DNA from: Kumtagia sp044326205
Lineage (GTDB): Bacteria > Pseudomonadota > Alphaproteobacteria > Rhizobiales > Rhizobiaceae
Length of the DNA stretch: 64,000 nt
Direction of reading: 5' to 3'
NCBI RefSeq assembly: GCF_044326205.1
Contig: NZ_JBIRCY010000018.1
Location: forward strand, 58,550-122,549
Shown here: positions 49,160-59,377 of the stretch, piece after piece
Numbering within the stretch: position 1 is the stretch's first letter
How the letters are laid out: every line of letters starts with the position of its first letter
Notes under the pieces: model-generated
The model's input: the letters and a program-made list of their open reading frames with translations, nothing else
What the model was told of the DNA's origin: nothing
Database searches by the model: none
Position numbers and translations under genes: made by a program

Positions 49160-50344
49160 ATGAGCGATTCGTTCCGGGAAGTGACGTCAACCTCATGGTT
49201 CGGCCGCATCGGCCGCTCGATCGGCGGCGTGCTGATCGGCCTGCTGCTGGTCATCGGCATGGTCATCCTGTTGTTCTGGAACGAGGGGCGTGCAGTGACC
49301 ACGGCAAAGGCGCTTGCCGAGGGCGCGGGCGTCGTGGTGTCGATCCGGCCCGATGCCGTTGATCCGGGCAATGACGGCAAGCTCGTGCATGTCGGCGGCA
49401 AGGTCACGACGGATTCGACGCCGGCCGATCCCGACTTCGGCATTTCCGCGCCCGGCCTGCGGCTCGAGCGCTCCGTCGAAATGTACCAGTGGAAGCAGGA
49501 TTCCAAATCCGAGACGAAGACCAAGCTGGGCGGCGGCGAGGAGACGGTCACCACCTACACCTACTCGAAGGACTGGTCGGACCGACCGATCGACTCGTCG
49601 GACTTCAAGCAACCTTCCGGCCATTCCAATCCATCGATGGAAATCCGCGACCAGCGCTATCAGGTGCCGCGGGCCGCGCTCGGCGCCTTCACCCTCGACC
49701 AGCCGGTGATCGACCTCGTCGGCGGCGACGAGCGGCTGGCGCTTACGTCCGGCCAGCTCGGCGCGGTGCGCGACGCTTTTTCGGGCACCACGAAAGTCAG
49801 CATTGCCGGTGGAGAGATCTATCTCGGCCCAAACCCTGCCTCGCCCGCGGTCGGCGACTATCGCATCAGCTACACAATCGTGCCCGCCGGCGATATGAGC
49901 ATCATCGGCAAACAGACTGGCAGCCGGTTCGAGCCCTATACGACGAAGGCCGGCTACGACCTGCTGATGGTCGACAGCGGCCTCGTGCCGGCTGAAAAGA
50001 TGTTCGCCGAGGCGGTCACGGAAAACACGATACTCACCTGGATCCTGCGCGCCGTCGGCCTTGTCGTGATATTCATCGGCTTCGCGCTACTGCTCGGGCC
50101 GCTCGGCGTCATAGCCGACGTCATCCCCTTCCTCGGCAGCATCGTGCGGCTGGGTGCCGGCGTACTTGCTTTCGTCGCCGCCTTGCTGGTCGGCGTGACG
50201 ACGATCGCGGTCGCCTGGTTCTGGTACAGGCCGTTGCTGTCGATCGGACTGGTGGCGATCACGCTCGGCGTCGCCTATGTTCTATCGCGCATGGGAAAGG
50301 CCAAAGCGCCGGCGCCAGCCGCGGCGCCCGCAACGGCTCAGTAG
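49160..50344 (+). CDS. TMEM43-family membrane protein
   Basis: A 394-residue protein with one N-terminal transmembrane helix (GGVLIGLLLVIGMVILLFWNEGRAV), a large extracytoplasmic region (RLERSVEMYQWKQDSKS, SDFKQPSGHSNPSM, TKAGYDLLMVDSG) and four C-terminal helices from about residue 290. This is the layout of human TMEM43/LUMA and bacterial homologues, a family with no fixed biochemical role. The start at 49160 follows GGGGGCAAGT. Its 3' end overlaps the convergent glycosyltransferase by seven bases. Confidence 0.9.
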   Translation: MSDSFREVTSTSWFGRIGRSIGGVLIGLLLVIGMVILLFWNEGRAVTTAKALAEGAGVVVSIRPDAVDPGNDGKLVHVGGKVTTDSTPADPDFGISAPGLRLERSVEMYQWKQDSKSETKTKLGGGEETVTTYTYSKDWSDRPIDSSDFKQPSGHSNPSMEIRDQRYQVPRAALGAFTLDQPVIDLVGGDERLALTSGQLGAVRDAFSGTTKVSIAGGEIYLGPNPASPAVGDYRISYTIVPAGDMSIIGKQTGSRFEPYTTKAGYDLLMVDSGLVPAEKMFAEAVTENTILTWILRAVGLVVIFIGFALLLGPLGVIADVIPFLGSIVRLGAGVLAFVAALLVGVTTIAVAWFWYRPLLSIGLVAITLGVAYVLSRMGKAKAPAPAAAPATAQ

Positions 50345-51417
50345 GAAGGCGCCGCCTCGCCGGCGGGCAGCACCGCCGGCTGCTCGACATGCGCGGCGCG
50401 CACATGCCGCATGAACAGCGCCGCGCAGGCCGCCCAGCTATAGGTCGTCGCCTTGCGCCGAGCCGTCTCGCGGTCGACCGCGAGTGCCGCGAGCGCCGCC
50501 TCGCGCAGATCGTCGGATAGCACGCCGCCGACACCGTCGGCGAAGACGTCGGCCGGCCCGGTGACATTGTAGGCGGCGACCGGCAGGCCGCTGGCCAGCG
50601 CTTCCAAAAGCACGATGCCGAACGTGTCGGTGCGGCTGGGGAACACGAACACGTCGCAGGAGACGTAGATGTGGGCCAGCGCATTGCCGGTATGCATGCC
50701 GAGGAAATGCGCGCTGGGATACCGCTCCCGCAGTGAAGCCAGCGCCGGCCCGTCGCCGACCACGACCTTGCTGCCGGGCAGGTCGAGGTCGAGGAAGGCC
50801 GGCAGGTTCTTCTCCACGGCGACCCGCCCGACGGAAAGGAAGATCGGCCGCGGCAGGTCGAGCACCGGCTTGCGGTCCGGCCGGTAGAAGTCAGTATCGA
50901 CGCCGCGCGTCCACAGCCGCACATGCTCGAAACCGCGTTCGGTCAGTTCCTTCGCCAGCGAAGGCGTCGCCGCCAGCGTGCCTGCCCCGGAATTGTGAAA
51001 ACGCCGCAGCCGCCGGTAGATCCAGCTTTCCGGGATCGGCACGCGTGCGCGCACATATTCGGGGAAGCGCGTGTGATAGCTGGTGGTGAAGATGTAGCCG
51101 CGCTTGAGACAGTGCCGCCGGGCGAGAATGCCTAGCGGGCCTTCTGTGGCGATATGGATGTGGTCGGGCCTGAACGCCTCGATGCGCCTGCCGACCTTGC
51201 CGGGCGTGGCAAGCGCCAGCCTGATGTCGGGGTAGGACGGCATCGGGATGGTACGGAATTCCTGAGGCGTCAGGAACTCGACGGTGTTGCCGGTCGCCGC
51301 GAGATTGTCAGCAAGATGCTGCAACGTGCGCACCACGCCGTTGACCTGCGGATGCCAGGCATCGGTGACGATCAGGATACGGCTGAAGCCATAGGCACCG
51401 GAAACGGCGTCTTCCAT
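50338..51417 (-). CDS. GT4-family glycosyltransferase (MgtA/dimannosyltransferase-like)
   Basis: A cytoplasmic GT-B enzyme of about 359 residues. Its N-terminal RILIVTDAWHPQVNGVVRTLQHLADNL and TSYHTRFPEYVRARVP are typical of the MgtA/PimB/SqdX branch that glycosylates glycolipids. The donor site includes PIFLSVGRVAVEKNLPAFLDL and FPSRTDTFGIVLLEALASG (E-x7-E). Rhizobial homologues are annotated alpha-mannosyltransferase or digalactosyl/sulfoquinovosyl-type synthases; a glycolipid acceptor is likely. The start at 51417 is preferred, but Met codons upstream (51462) are possible. Confidence 0.88.
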   Translation of the reverse strand: MEDAVSGAYGFSRILIVTDAWHPQVNGVVRTLQHLADNLAATGNTVEFLTPQEFRTIPMPSYPDIRLALATPGKVGRRIEAFRPDHIHIATEGPLGILARRHCLKRGYIFTTSYHTRFPEYVRARVPIPESWIYRRLRRFHNSGAGTLAATPSLAKELTERGFEHVRLWTRGVDTDFYRPDRKPVLDLPRPIFLSVGRVAVEKNLPAFLDLDLPGSKVVVGDGPALASLRERYPSAHFLGMHTGNALAHIYVSCDVFVFPSRTDTFGIVLLEALASGLPVAAYNVTGPADVFADGVGGVLSDDLREAALAALAVDRETARRKATTYSWAACAALFMRHVRAAHVEQPAVLPAGEAAPSY

Positions 51418-51599
51418 CGGCTCCGTCCCGGCGTTGGCATCGTGCGCAGCATGCAATCGCATACCGGCCATATGTGCGGATTCGATGACAGCCGGATGAC
51501 GTAGAAGCTTGACGCTCCGATGACTTGCTGGATTTGCGCGCCGGACAGCAGAAACTGATCTATGTTGGCGTGTTTTGCAGGCCGCTGCCTCACATAGGA

Positions 51600-51655
51600 G
51601 ATATTTCGTGTCCCGCCCTGTCGACAGAGCCATCACCATTGCAAAGGAGATCTAG
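51600..51655 (+). pseudogene. Possible C-terminal remnant of a HigB/RelE-type toxin gene
   Basis: The bases just before the antitoxin encode, in one frame, SRPVDRAITIAKEI and then a stop touching the antitoxin's ATG. This resembles the usual tail of the RelE-type toxin that precedes this antitoxin family (D-x-x-A-I-x-x-A-K-E-stop). Upstream, the frame loses any toxin similarity, so only the tail and its junction with the antitoxin appear to survive. The evidence is short and could be coincidence. Confidence 0.4.
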
Positions 51656-51940
51656 ATGCCGCTCGAAACAACCAAATGGGATGCCACCGAATTTCTCAAC
51701 AACGAAGAGGCGATCCTTGCTTACGTCGAGGCTGCTTTCGAGGATGGCGATCCTGCTGTGATCACCAAGGCGCTCGGCAATGTTGCAAGAGCGCGAGGCA
51801 TGACCTCTATCGCCAAAGAGGCTGGAGTTACGCGCGAAGCGCTGTACAAGGCGCTGAATGAGAACGGCGACCCTAGATTATCCACGCTTGCGGGAGTGAC
51901 CAGGGCGCTGGGGTTCAAGCTGACAGTCACTCCAGCCTGA
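51656..51940 (+). CDS. Orphan addiction-module antitoxin (HigA-like, XRE fold)
   Basis: A 94-residue protein with the TIGR02684-type antidote pattern: TTKWDATEFLNNEEAILAYVEAAFEDGDPAVITKALGNVARARGMTSIAKEAGVTREALYKALNENGDP in outline, a helix-turn-helix protein. Its partner is normally an upstream RelE/HigB toxin, but here only a possible C-terminal remnant is seen. It may persist as a regulator or as an anti-addiction gene. An AAGGAG ribosome-binding site ends about ten bases before the ATG. Confidence 0.85.
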   Translation: MPLETTKWDATEFLNNEEAILAYVEAAFEDGDPAVITKALGNVARARGMTSIAKEAGVTREALYKALNENGDPRLSTLAGVTRALGFKLTVTPA

Positions 51941-52038
51941 TAAGCAAACTAGGCTCTGCGGCTCGGCTGAAGTGCAATCGATCAATGACAGAACGCGCAA
52001 GAAACTGCGCGACGGGCCTTTTCAATCAGTTCGTCAAC

Positions 52039-53457
52039 CTACGCCGGCACCCTCAAGATAACCCGCAGTCCGCCAAGCGGGCTGTCCTCCAGCCAGATGT
52101 CGCCGCCGTGGCTGCGCGCGATGTCGCGGGCGATCGACAGGCCGAGACCGGTGCCGCTGGAGTCGAGGTTGCGGGCGTTGTCCAGCCGCACGAAAGGCTT
52201 GAATACCTCCTCCCGCTTGTCGGCGGGGATGCCCGGGCCGTCGTCGTCGATGACGACCCGCAGCGTGCCGCGCGTATGCGTCGACTTGACGTCGATGTTC
52301 CTGGCGTAGCGGAAGGCGTTGCCGGTCAGGTTGGAGAGCAGCCGGCCGAAGGCGTTGGGCCGCACATGGATGTCGGTCGCGCCTGCCAGCGTCGTCGTCA
52401 GCTTGCGCTTGCGCAGCTTCGCCTCGTCGCCGAGCTTGTCGAAATAGGCGGCAAGGTCGAAGCGGCCGGGATCCTCCAGCGCCTCGCCGCGCGCGAAGGA
52501 GAGATAGCCTTCGAGCATCGCCTGCATGTCGTTGACGTCCTGGTTCAGCGCCTCGACGTCCGGCTTCGAGCCGCTCAGCGCCAGTTGCAGCTTGAAGCGC
52601 GTCAGAATGGTCCGGAGGTCGTGGCTGACGCCGGTCAGCATGGCGGTGCGCTGCTCGATCTGCCGCTCGATGCGCTCGCGCATCTGGATGAAGGCGTAGC
52701 CGGCCCGCCGCACCTCCTCCGCGCCGCGCGGGCGGAAATCCGACGGCAGCGGCCGCCCCTTGCCAAAGCTTTCCGCGGCCTCGGCGAGTTTCGTGATTGG
52801 CTTGATCTGGTTGCGCAGGAATGGAATCGCGATGCCGAGCAGCAGCAGCGACGTGCCGACCATCCAGACCAGGAAGATATGCGAATTGGACGCGTAGGCC
52901 TGGTTGCGGCGCACGAAGACGCGCAACACATTGTGCTCGAGCTGGATACGCACTTCGACGATCTTTGAATCGCCCACCGTGTCGATCCAGAAAGGCCGTC
53001 TGATCTGGCTTCTGATCTCCTCCGAAAGCGCCTGGTCGAGGATCGAGAAGAACGGCTTCGGCCCCGGCGGCGGCAGTGGTTCCGGCGGCAATATGTCGAT
53101 CTTCATGTCCAGCCGGTCCTGCGCGATGCGGGAGAGCTGCGAGTAGTCGCCGCCGGTTTGCGGAAATGTCTCGGCCAGGTCGATGATCGCCGCGATATCG
53201 CGCACCACCGCCGTCGACAGGCGCTGCGTCACCATCTGCCAGTGGCGCTCCATGAAGACGAGCGTGACCACCGACTGCAATATGATCATCGGCGCGACGA
53301 CGATGATCAGCGAACGCGAATAGAGACGTTTCGGCAGGTAACGCGAGATCGGCCGCCAGACCAGGCATTCCCAATGGTAGCGCGCGCGGCTATAGACGCG
53401 CCCGACATGCAGGCGCCAGCCTGCAAATGCCGTCCGTTGAGCTTCCGAAGTCGCCAT
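52039..53457 (-). CDS. EnvZ-like sensor histidine kinase
   Basis: A 472-residue kinase: cytoplasmic start, a first helix (SLIIVVAPMIILQSVVTLVF, 49-68), a periplasmic sensor of about 120 residues with a Pro-rich segment (LPPEPLPPPGPKP), a second helix (HIFLVWMVGTSLLLLGIAIPFL), HAMP, the H-box GVSHDLRTILTRFKLQL (His279) and an ATPase domain (NAFRYA N-box, DDGPGIP, GTGLGLSIA). It responds to an envelope signal and phosphorylates the OmpR-type regulator encoded upstream on the same strand, with a small gene between. The kinase matches the rhizobial CenK/EnvZ-like type. Confidence 0.92.
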   Translation of the reverse strand: MATSEAQRTAFAGWRLHVGRVYSRARYHWECLVWRPISRYLPKRLYSRSLIIVVAPMIILQSVVTLVFMERHWQMVTQRLSTAVVRDIAAIIDLAETFPQTGGDYSQLSRIAQDRLDMKIDILPPEPLPPPGPKPFFSILDQALSEEIRSQIRRPFWIDTVGDSKIVEVRIQLEHNVLRVFVRRNQAYASNSHIFLVWMVGTSLLLLGIAIPFLRNQIKPITKLAEAAESFGKGRPLPSDFRPRGAEEVRRAGYAFIQMRERIERQIEQRTAMLTGVSHDLRTILTRFKLQLALSGSKPDVEALNQDVNDMQAMLEGYLSFARGEALEDPGRFDLAAYFDKLGDEAKLRKRKLTTTLAGATDIHVRPNAFGRLLSNLTGNAFRYARNIDVKSTHTRGTLRVVIDDDGPGIPADKREEVFKPFVRLDNARNLDSSGTGLGLSIARDIARSHGGDIWLEDSPLGGLRVILRVPA

Positions 53458-53560
53458 CGTCCTGTTTCCGCGCGCCGGCTAGTTGCCGGCCCGCGTCTAT
53501 TTTAGTGCGGATGGCAACGGGAGGGAACCGCCATGCGTCGAAGTGGCGGCATCGCCGATT

Positions 53561-53827
53561 TCACGCCGTCACGATCGACCGCCGCTCCGCCGTCTCCTTG
53601 CGGAATTCCGCCTGTACCGCCTCGAAGAAGCGCAGCACTTCGCCGCGCGCGGTTTCCATGTCGCGGCCCTGCTCGATGAGTTCCTGCAGCAGCTTGCGCG
53701 CCGTCGTGCGCCAGTAGCCGTTGGCGGCCTCGCCGTTCAGCCCCGACAGTTCCGCCGCCGTGCGCCGCACCAGCGCCGCGCGCCGGTCGATCGGAAAGCC
53801 GAACAGCCGCGCCGATTGATCATGCAT
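53561..53827 (-). CDS. DUF6074-like small protein
   Basis: An 88-residue protein starting MHDQSARLFGFPIDRRAALVRRTAAEL and containing GEAANGYWRTTARKLLQELIEQG. This pattern is typical of a small rhizobial family (DUF6074) with no known role. The start at 53827 follows GGGGAC; a longer form from 53902 lacks support. It sits between the response regulator and the histidine kinase on the same strand, so it is likely co-expressed and could be an accessory to the two-component system. Confidence 0.8.
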   Translation of the reverse strand: MHDQSARLFGFPIDRRAALVRRTAAELSGLNGEAANGYWRTTARKLLQELIEQGRDMETARGEVLRFFEAVQAEFRKETAERRSIVTA

Positions 53828-53937
53828 GAATAGTCCCCACTCCCCTACGCGCGGCGAATCACGACCTGCCGCGCCGCAAGACTGATTGGTGGGTTCAAAC
53901 AAATGCTTAATGGCGCGGCTTGCGATGCCGGTCGAGC

Positions 53938-54642
53938 CTATTCGACGCTCAGCCGGTAGCCGACGCCGCGCACCGTCTGCAGCCAGACGGGATTTGCCGG
54001 GTCGCGCTCGATCTTGCGGCGCAGCCGGTTGATCTGCACGTCGATGGTGCGTTCACTGACTTCGGATTCGCCAGCGACAAGTTCGTGGCGGGGGATGGTC
54101 TCGCCGGCGCGCGCCGCGAAGATCGCCAGAATCTCCTGCTCGCGGTCGGTGAGCTTGAGCGGCTCGCCGCCCTTCTTGAGCTCGCGCCGGGCGATCTGGA
54201 AGGTGTAAGGCCCGAACACCAGTTGCTCGACCTTTGGCGTCGCCGAAGGGCCGCCGCGGCGCAGGATGTTGTTGATGCGCAGGATCAGCTCGCGCGGATC
54301 GAACGGTTTGGGCAGATAATCGTCGGCGCCGGCTTCCAGTCCGGCGATGCGGCTGTCGGTCTCCGACAGTGCCGTCAGCATCAGGATCGGCACCGACTTC
54401 TCGGCCCGCAGCGACCTGGTCAGGTCGACGCCGGTCTCCCCGGGCATCATCACGTCGAGGATGAGCAGGTCGAAATCGAGCCCCCGCAACTGCCGCCGCG
54501 CCTCCTCTGCATTGCCTGCGACCGTGATGCGAAAACCGTTCTCGGTGAGGTATTGCTTCAGCAGGTTGCGGATGCGGGTGTCGTCGTCGACCACCAGGAG
54601 GTGCGGCGCGTCGTCATCCGGTGAGGAAGGAATATCGGCCAT
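53938..54642 (-). CDS. OmpR-family response regulator (CenR/PetR-like)
   Basis: A 234-residue regulator. The receiver domain HLLVVDDDTRIRNLLKQYL has the acidic pocket, phosphoacceptor Asp63 (LILDVMMPGETG) and the conserved Lys in LPKPFDPREL. The C-terminal winged helix is KLTDREQEILAIFAARAGETIPRHEL...ERTIDVQINRLRRKIE in outline. It closely resembles rhizobial regulators described as PetR or CenR that govern envelope functions. Its stop is followed by the DUF6074-like and EnvZ-like kinase genes, and the MarR gene ends one base before its start. Confidence 0.93.
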   Translation of the reverse strand: MADIPSSPDDDAPHLLVVDDDTRIRNLLKQYLTENGFRITVAGNAEEARRQLRGLDFDLLILDVMMPGETGVDLTRSLRAEKSVPILMLTALSETDSRIAGLEAGADDYLPKPFDPRELILRINNILRRGGPSATPKVEQLVFGPYTFQIARRELKKGGEPLKLTDREQEILAIFAARAGETIPRHELVAGESEVSERTIDVQINRLRRKIERDPANPVWLQTVRGVGYRLSVE

Positions 54643-54643
54643 C

Positions 54644-55171
54644 TCAGCCCTCGTTGTTGTCTTTTCGCCGTATCGCCAACTGGTCGATCTGCGGCCGGAG
54701 TTCGGCGTTGACCATGGCCTTCAAAAAGCCCTCGACCGTCTGCCGCTCGCCCGCGCTGATCGCCTTCAATGCGGCATCGATGCGGCGCGACTGTGGCCGC
54801 GCCAGGTCCAGTGCGAGCTGCCTTCCCTTCGGGGTCGGATAGAGTTCGCGCTGCCTGCGGTCGCGCGGTCCCGGCACCTGGAGGATATGGCCGGTATCGA
54901 TCAACTGCTTGAGTACCCGCGCAAGACTCTGCTTGGTGATCTGCAGCACGTCGAGCAATTCGGCGACCGTAAGCCCCGGCTTGCGGTTGACGAAATGCAG
55001 CACCCGGTGATGCGCCCGGCCGAAACCGTAGGTCTCCAGGATCTGGTCGGGATCGGACGTGAAGTCGCGGTAGGCGAAGAAGAAAAGCTCAATGATGGAC
55101 AGGTCGATACCGTCCTCGCCGGAAAGCGGCGTGCGGATCGGTTTGACGGCGGGTTGGGTTCGATCTGGCAT
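54644..55171 (-). CDS. MarR-family regulator, LdtR-like
   Basis: A 175-residue winged-helix regulator. The IDLSIIELFFFAYRDFTSDPDQIL...YGFGRAHHRVLHFVNRKPGLTVAELLDVL pattern is that of LdtR, the rhizobial/Liberibacter MarR protein that controls an L,D-transpeptidase and osmotic tolerance. DNA recognition lies in ITKQSLARVLKQLIDTGHI and the wing PGPRDRRQRELYPTPKGR. The ATG at 55171 has AGG six bases upstream; the ATG two codons earlier abuts it. A perfect TATGTCA/TGACATA palindrome lies just upstream. The response-regulator start is two bases after its stop, so they are co-transcribed. Confidence 0.88.
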   Translation of the reverse strand: MPDRTQPAVKPIRTPLSGEDGIDLSIIELFFFAYRDFTSDPDQILETYGFGRAHHRVLHFVNRKPGLTVAELLDVLQITKQSLARVLKQLIDTGHILQVPGPRDRRQRELYPTPKGRQLALDLARPQSRRIDAALKAISAGERQTVEGFLKAMVNAELRPQIDQLAIRRKDNNEG

Positions 55172-55196
55172 GCGCATCCTGATTCGATCGGAAATT

Positions 55197-55238
55197 TATG
55201 TCAGCCTTATTGACATATTTTTTGGCTGCTGGTAATTT
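55197..55238. promoter_or_regulatory. MarR-type operator overlapping a sigma70 promoter
   Basis: A perfect inverted repeat TATGTCA-N7-TGACATA (55197-55217) lies 26 bases upstream of the MarR gene start. Its right arm overlaps TTGACA (55210-55215), which with TAATTT (55233-55238) at 17-bp spacing makes a good plus-strand sigma70 promoter reading towards ilvE. The site is suited to autoregulation and to repression of ilvE by the LdtR-like protein. Confidence 0.65.
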
Positions 55239-55414
55239 TTGGCAAGCTTTTCGCTCGATTGCGAACGAAAAGGAAAGCCGGCGCCGAAATTTCCGACGCT
55301 TCGTGAGTTTGCCTCGGCGGACCCATAGGCATAGTCTTTCCACTCAAGGGTGACTGCCGCGAAGGCGTCGATCCTGAAGAAAACAACACGGGCTCCGGTC
55401 CGAGGGAGGCAGAA

Positions 55415-56308
55415 ATGGCATCCGTTCCTTTCGATCAACTGGACGGCTTTATCTGGATGAATGGCGAATTCGTCAAATGGGCGGACGCCAAGATCCATGT
55501 GCTGACCCACGGTCTGCACTATGCGAGCGCCGTGTTCGAAGGCGAGCGCGCCTATGGCGGCGAGATCTTCAAGCTGACCCAGCACACCGAGCGCCTGCAT
55601 GAATCGGCGCGCATCCTGGGCTTCACCATTCCCTACGGCGTCGCCGAGATCGACGACGCCTGCCGCGAGTTGTTGAAGAAGCAGGGTTTCACCGATGCCT
55701 ATGTCCGGCCGATCGCCTGGCGCGGCAGCGAGCAGATGGGCGTCTCGGCGCAGAACAACAAGATCAATTGCGCTGTCGCCATCTGGCAATGGCCGAGCTA
55801 CTTCGACCCGGCGCAGAAGATGAAGGGCATCCGCCTCGACGTCGCCGAATGGCGCCGCCCTGACCCGCGCACCATCCCGTCGAAGGCGAAGGCCGCGGGC
55901 CTCTACATGATCTGTACGCTGTCCAAGCACGCGGCCGAGGCCAAGGGTTATGCCGACGCCATGATGTTCGATTGGCGCGGCTATGTGGCCGAAGCCACCG
56001 GCGCCAACCTTTTCTTCATCAAGGACGGCAAAATCCACACGCCGCTGCCCGACTGCTTCCTGAACGGCATCACCCGCCAGACGGTGATCGAACTGGCCCA
56101 TCGCCGCGGTTTCGAGGTCATTGAGCGCCATATCAAGCCCGAAGAACTGGACGGCTTCGAGCAGTGCTTCCTTACCGGCTCAGCCGCCGAGGTTACGCCG
56201 ATTGCCGAAATCGGCCCCTATAATTTCCAGCCGGGCGAGATCACCCGGACGCTGATGAACGACTACACGGCCGAGGTTCAACCAAAGCGGGCGATCGCGG
56301 CGGAGTGA
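55415..56308 (+). CDS. ilvE: Branched-chain amino acid aminotransferase
   Basis: IlvE performs the last step of leucine, isoleucine and valine synthesis and the first step of their breakdown, exchanging the amino group with glutamate using PLP. The 297-residue class IV aminotransferase contains THGLHYASAVFEGERAY, the PLP lysine in PSKAKAAGLY (Lys159) and YVAEATGANLFFIKDG. Length is normal. GGGAGG is the ribosome-binding site. The leader is about 170 bp from the predicted promoter. It is divergent from the MarR-type gene; the pairing is conserved in rhizobia. Confidence 0.95.
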   Translation: MASVPFDQLDGFIWMNGEFVKWADAKIHVLTHGLHYASAVFEGERAYGGEIFKLTQHTERLHESARILGFTIPYGVAEIDDACRELLKKQGFTDAYVRPIAWRGSEQMGVSAQNNKINCAVAIWQWPSYFDPAQKMKGIRLDVAEWRRPDPRTIPSKAKAAGLYMICTLSKHAAEAKGYADAMMFDWRGYVAEATGANLFFIKDGKIHTPLPDCFLNGITRQTVIELAHRRGFEVIERHIKPEELDGFEQCFLTGSAAEVTPIAEIGPYNFQPGEITRTLMNDYTAEVQPKRAIAAE

Positions 56309-56473
56309 TTCGCAGGGCCGAAATCGACCCTGCGACACAATTTTGACAAGAAAACCAGTGGACGGCAGCCGCCGTCCACGTCGCATTTTCAACAATCGAA
56401 TTGACTGCGACATTTTTCCGATGTCTGTCTTTGGTTGCCGGCACATGCCGGAGGTCCGAGGAGGGAATTGGAC

Positions 56474-56758
56474 ATGGAAGCACTTCTCCCTATCATCATC
56501 CAGGCAGTCACCGGCGCGATCGGCGGGCTCGGCGTCAGCGCGGCGATGAAACAGGCCGCGATGAGCGCGGTGACCAAGGTCATCTCCGGCGTGATCGGCG
56601 GCGTCGCCGGCGGCCAGATCCTGACCAACGTGCTGAGCGATCCGGCGGTGCAGGGCGCGATGTCGGGTGTGCTCGGCGATGGGGTTGGCGGCCTCGTCGG
56701 CGGCGGCGTGCTGACGGCGATTGTCGGCATGGTGATGAAGTCGATGAACAAGGCTTGA
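56474..56758 (+). CDS. Small glycine-zipper hydrophobic protein
   Basis: A 94-residue protein, very hydrophobic and glycine-rich: EALLPIIIQAVTGAIGGLGVSAAMKQ, VISGVIGGVAGGQIL, VLGDGVGGLVGGGVLTAIVGMVMKSM in outline. Repeated GxxxG spacing suggests membrane-inserting helices that pack tightly, as in glycine-zipper outer-membrane or channel-like proteins. There is no signal peptide, although the first helix could serve. A strong GGAGGG site precedes the start. Similar small proteins occur in rhizobia without known function. Confidence 0.78.
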   Translation: MEALLPIIIQAVTGAIGGLGVSAAMKQAAMSAVTKVISGVIGGVAGGQILTNVLSDPAVQGAMSGVLGDGVGGLVGGGVLTAIVGMVMKSMNKA

Positions 56759-56967
56759 GGTTACAATCCTTGCCAGGGCAAGGCGCCCGCGCCTTGCCCA
56801 TCTCACGGCAGACTGCCCGCCGAGGCCGCCGACTTCGGAGAGTTTCTTGTCTTGAACGAAAGTTGGCGCGGGTTCCGTGCGCAAGCCTTCCTGCGACGCT
56901 TTCCATTCGCCCCGCTCCGTTGCATAGGAACGGTCGAGCCAAATCGGTTCGGCATGCGAGGAGCAGC

Positions 56968-57637
<670 letters not shown>

Positions 57638-57709
57638 AGGAAGCGCGGCTTTTTCTGGGCCGATCAACATGTCGCCGATTGCTTTTTTAGGAGCGCACAG
57701 AGCAATAGA

Positions 57710-58511
<802 letters not shown>

Positions 58512-58646
58512 TTTTCAGCGTCGGCTTGAAACTCGATCGAGCTTAGCCGACGCAGGCGCGGTGGGGTAGCAGGGCGTGGATTGCAACTGACATAATACTG
58601 TCGGGCGGAGGCTACCTCCTACGGACGCGAGACGCGCGACAAACAC

Positions 58647-58673
58647 AAAAAGGCGCCGCCCTTCGGCGACGCC
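58647..58673 (-). terminator. Terminator of the BA14K gene
   Basis: On the minus strand, stem GGCGTCGCC/GGCGGCGCC (one T-G wobble) with loop GAAG is followed by five T residues, 37 bp after the BA14K stop. Confidence 0.75.
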
Positions 58674-58709
58674 GCATTTCTTCGACAATCCGGGCGGGCG
58701 ATCAGGCGA

Positions 58710-59171
58710 TCAATTGGCCTGGCAGAAGTACCGCTGGCCGTCATAACCGGTGAAGGTGCCGGTGCGCGGGTTGAACGAGCGGTAGCGGTTTTCGCAATAG
58801 TCGTACCATTCCGGCGACCACGGCTCGAGCGCGCCGGTCGCATAGACCACTCGCGGCTCTTCCACATAGTAGCGGCGGACGGGCACCGGGCGCTCGCGAT
58901 AGACGCGCACAGGCTCACGATAGATCGGTTCGCCATAAACCGGTTCCGGCTCGTAATATTCCGGCGCGGGGGCGGTCGCGACACCGGCGGCGAGCGCGCC
59001 GACCGCCAGGCCGAGCACGCCCGCGGCAACGAGGTCGCCGTCCGAATTGCCATGATAGTGGTTGTAGTTGTGGCGCCGCCAGCCGTCGCCGGCCTGCGCG
59101 GCCGGCAGGGCGGAGAGCGTGGTGGCGGTGACGGCGAGGCCGAGCACGGCGGATTTGAGCAAACGGTTCAT
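58710..59171 (-). CDS. BA14K family secreted protein
   Basis: A 153-residue protein with a Sec signal peptide (LLKSAVLGLAVTATTLSALPAAQAG), a hydrophobic Gly/Ala segment (DLVAAGVLGLAVGALAAGVA), a Pro/Tyr/Arg-rich repeat region (EPVYGEPIYREPVRVYRERP) and a C-terminal BA14K motif SPEWYDYCENRYRSFNPRTGTFTGYDGQRYFC with two cysteines. BA14K proteins of Brucella are immunoreactive lectin-like surface proteins needed for normal LPS. The start at 59171 has GGAG eight bases before it. It has its own terminator. Confidence 0.9.
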   Translation of the reverse strand: MNRLLKSAVLGLAVTATTLSALPAAQAGDGWRRHNYNHYHGNSDGDLVAAGVLGLAVGALAAGVATAPAPEYYEPEPVYGEPIYREPVRVYRERPVPVRRYYVEEPRVVYATGALEPWSPEWYDYCENRYRSFNPRTGTFTGYDGQRYFCQAN

Positions 59172-59377
59172 TTCGATCTCCTTCGACCGGCGGCAAACGA
59201 GCGCCGTCTTATGTCGGGTGGAAACCATAAGCAGGCACGCCTGAACGCAAGCTGAACGAACCATCGGGCGGAATGATGGCCAAACCCTGCAGCCAAACCA
59301 GTATCGCCGGTCCTCTTGCACGCGCGAAGATCCGCAAAACGTCGCGGCGGTCGCGCGGCGCGGCAGGCCGTCGTTCG

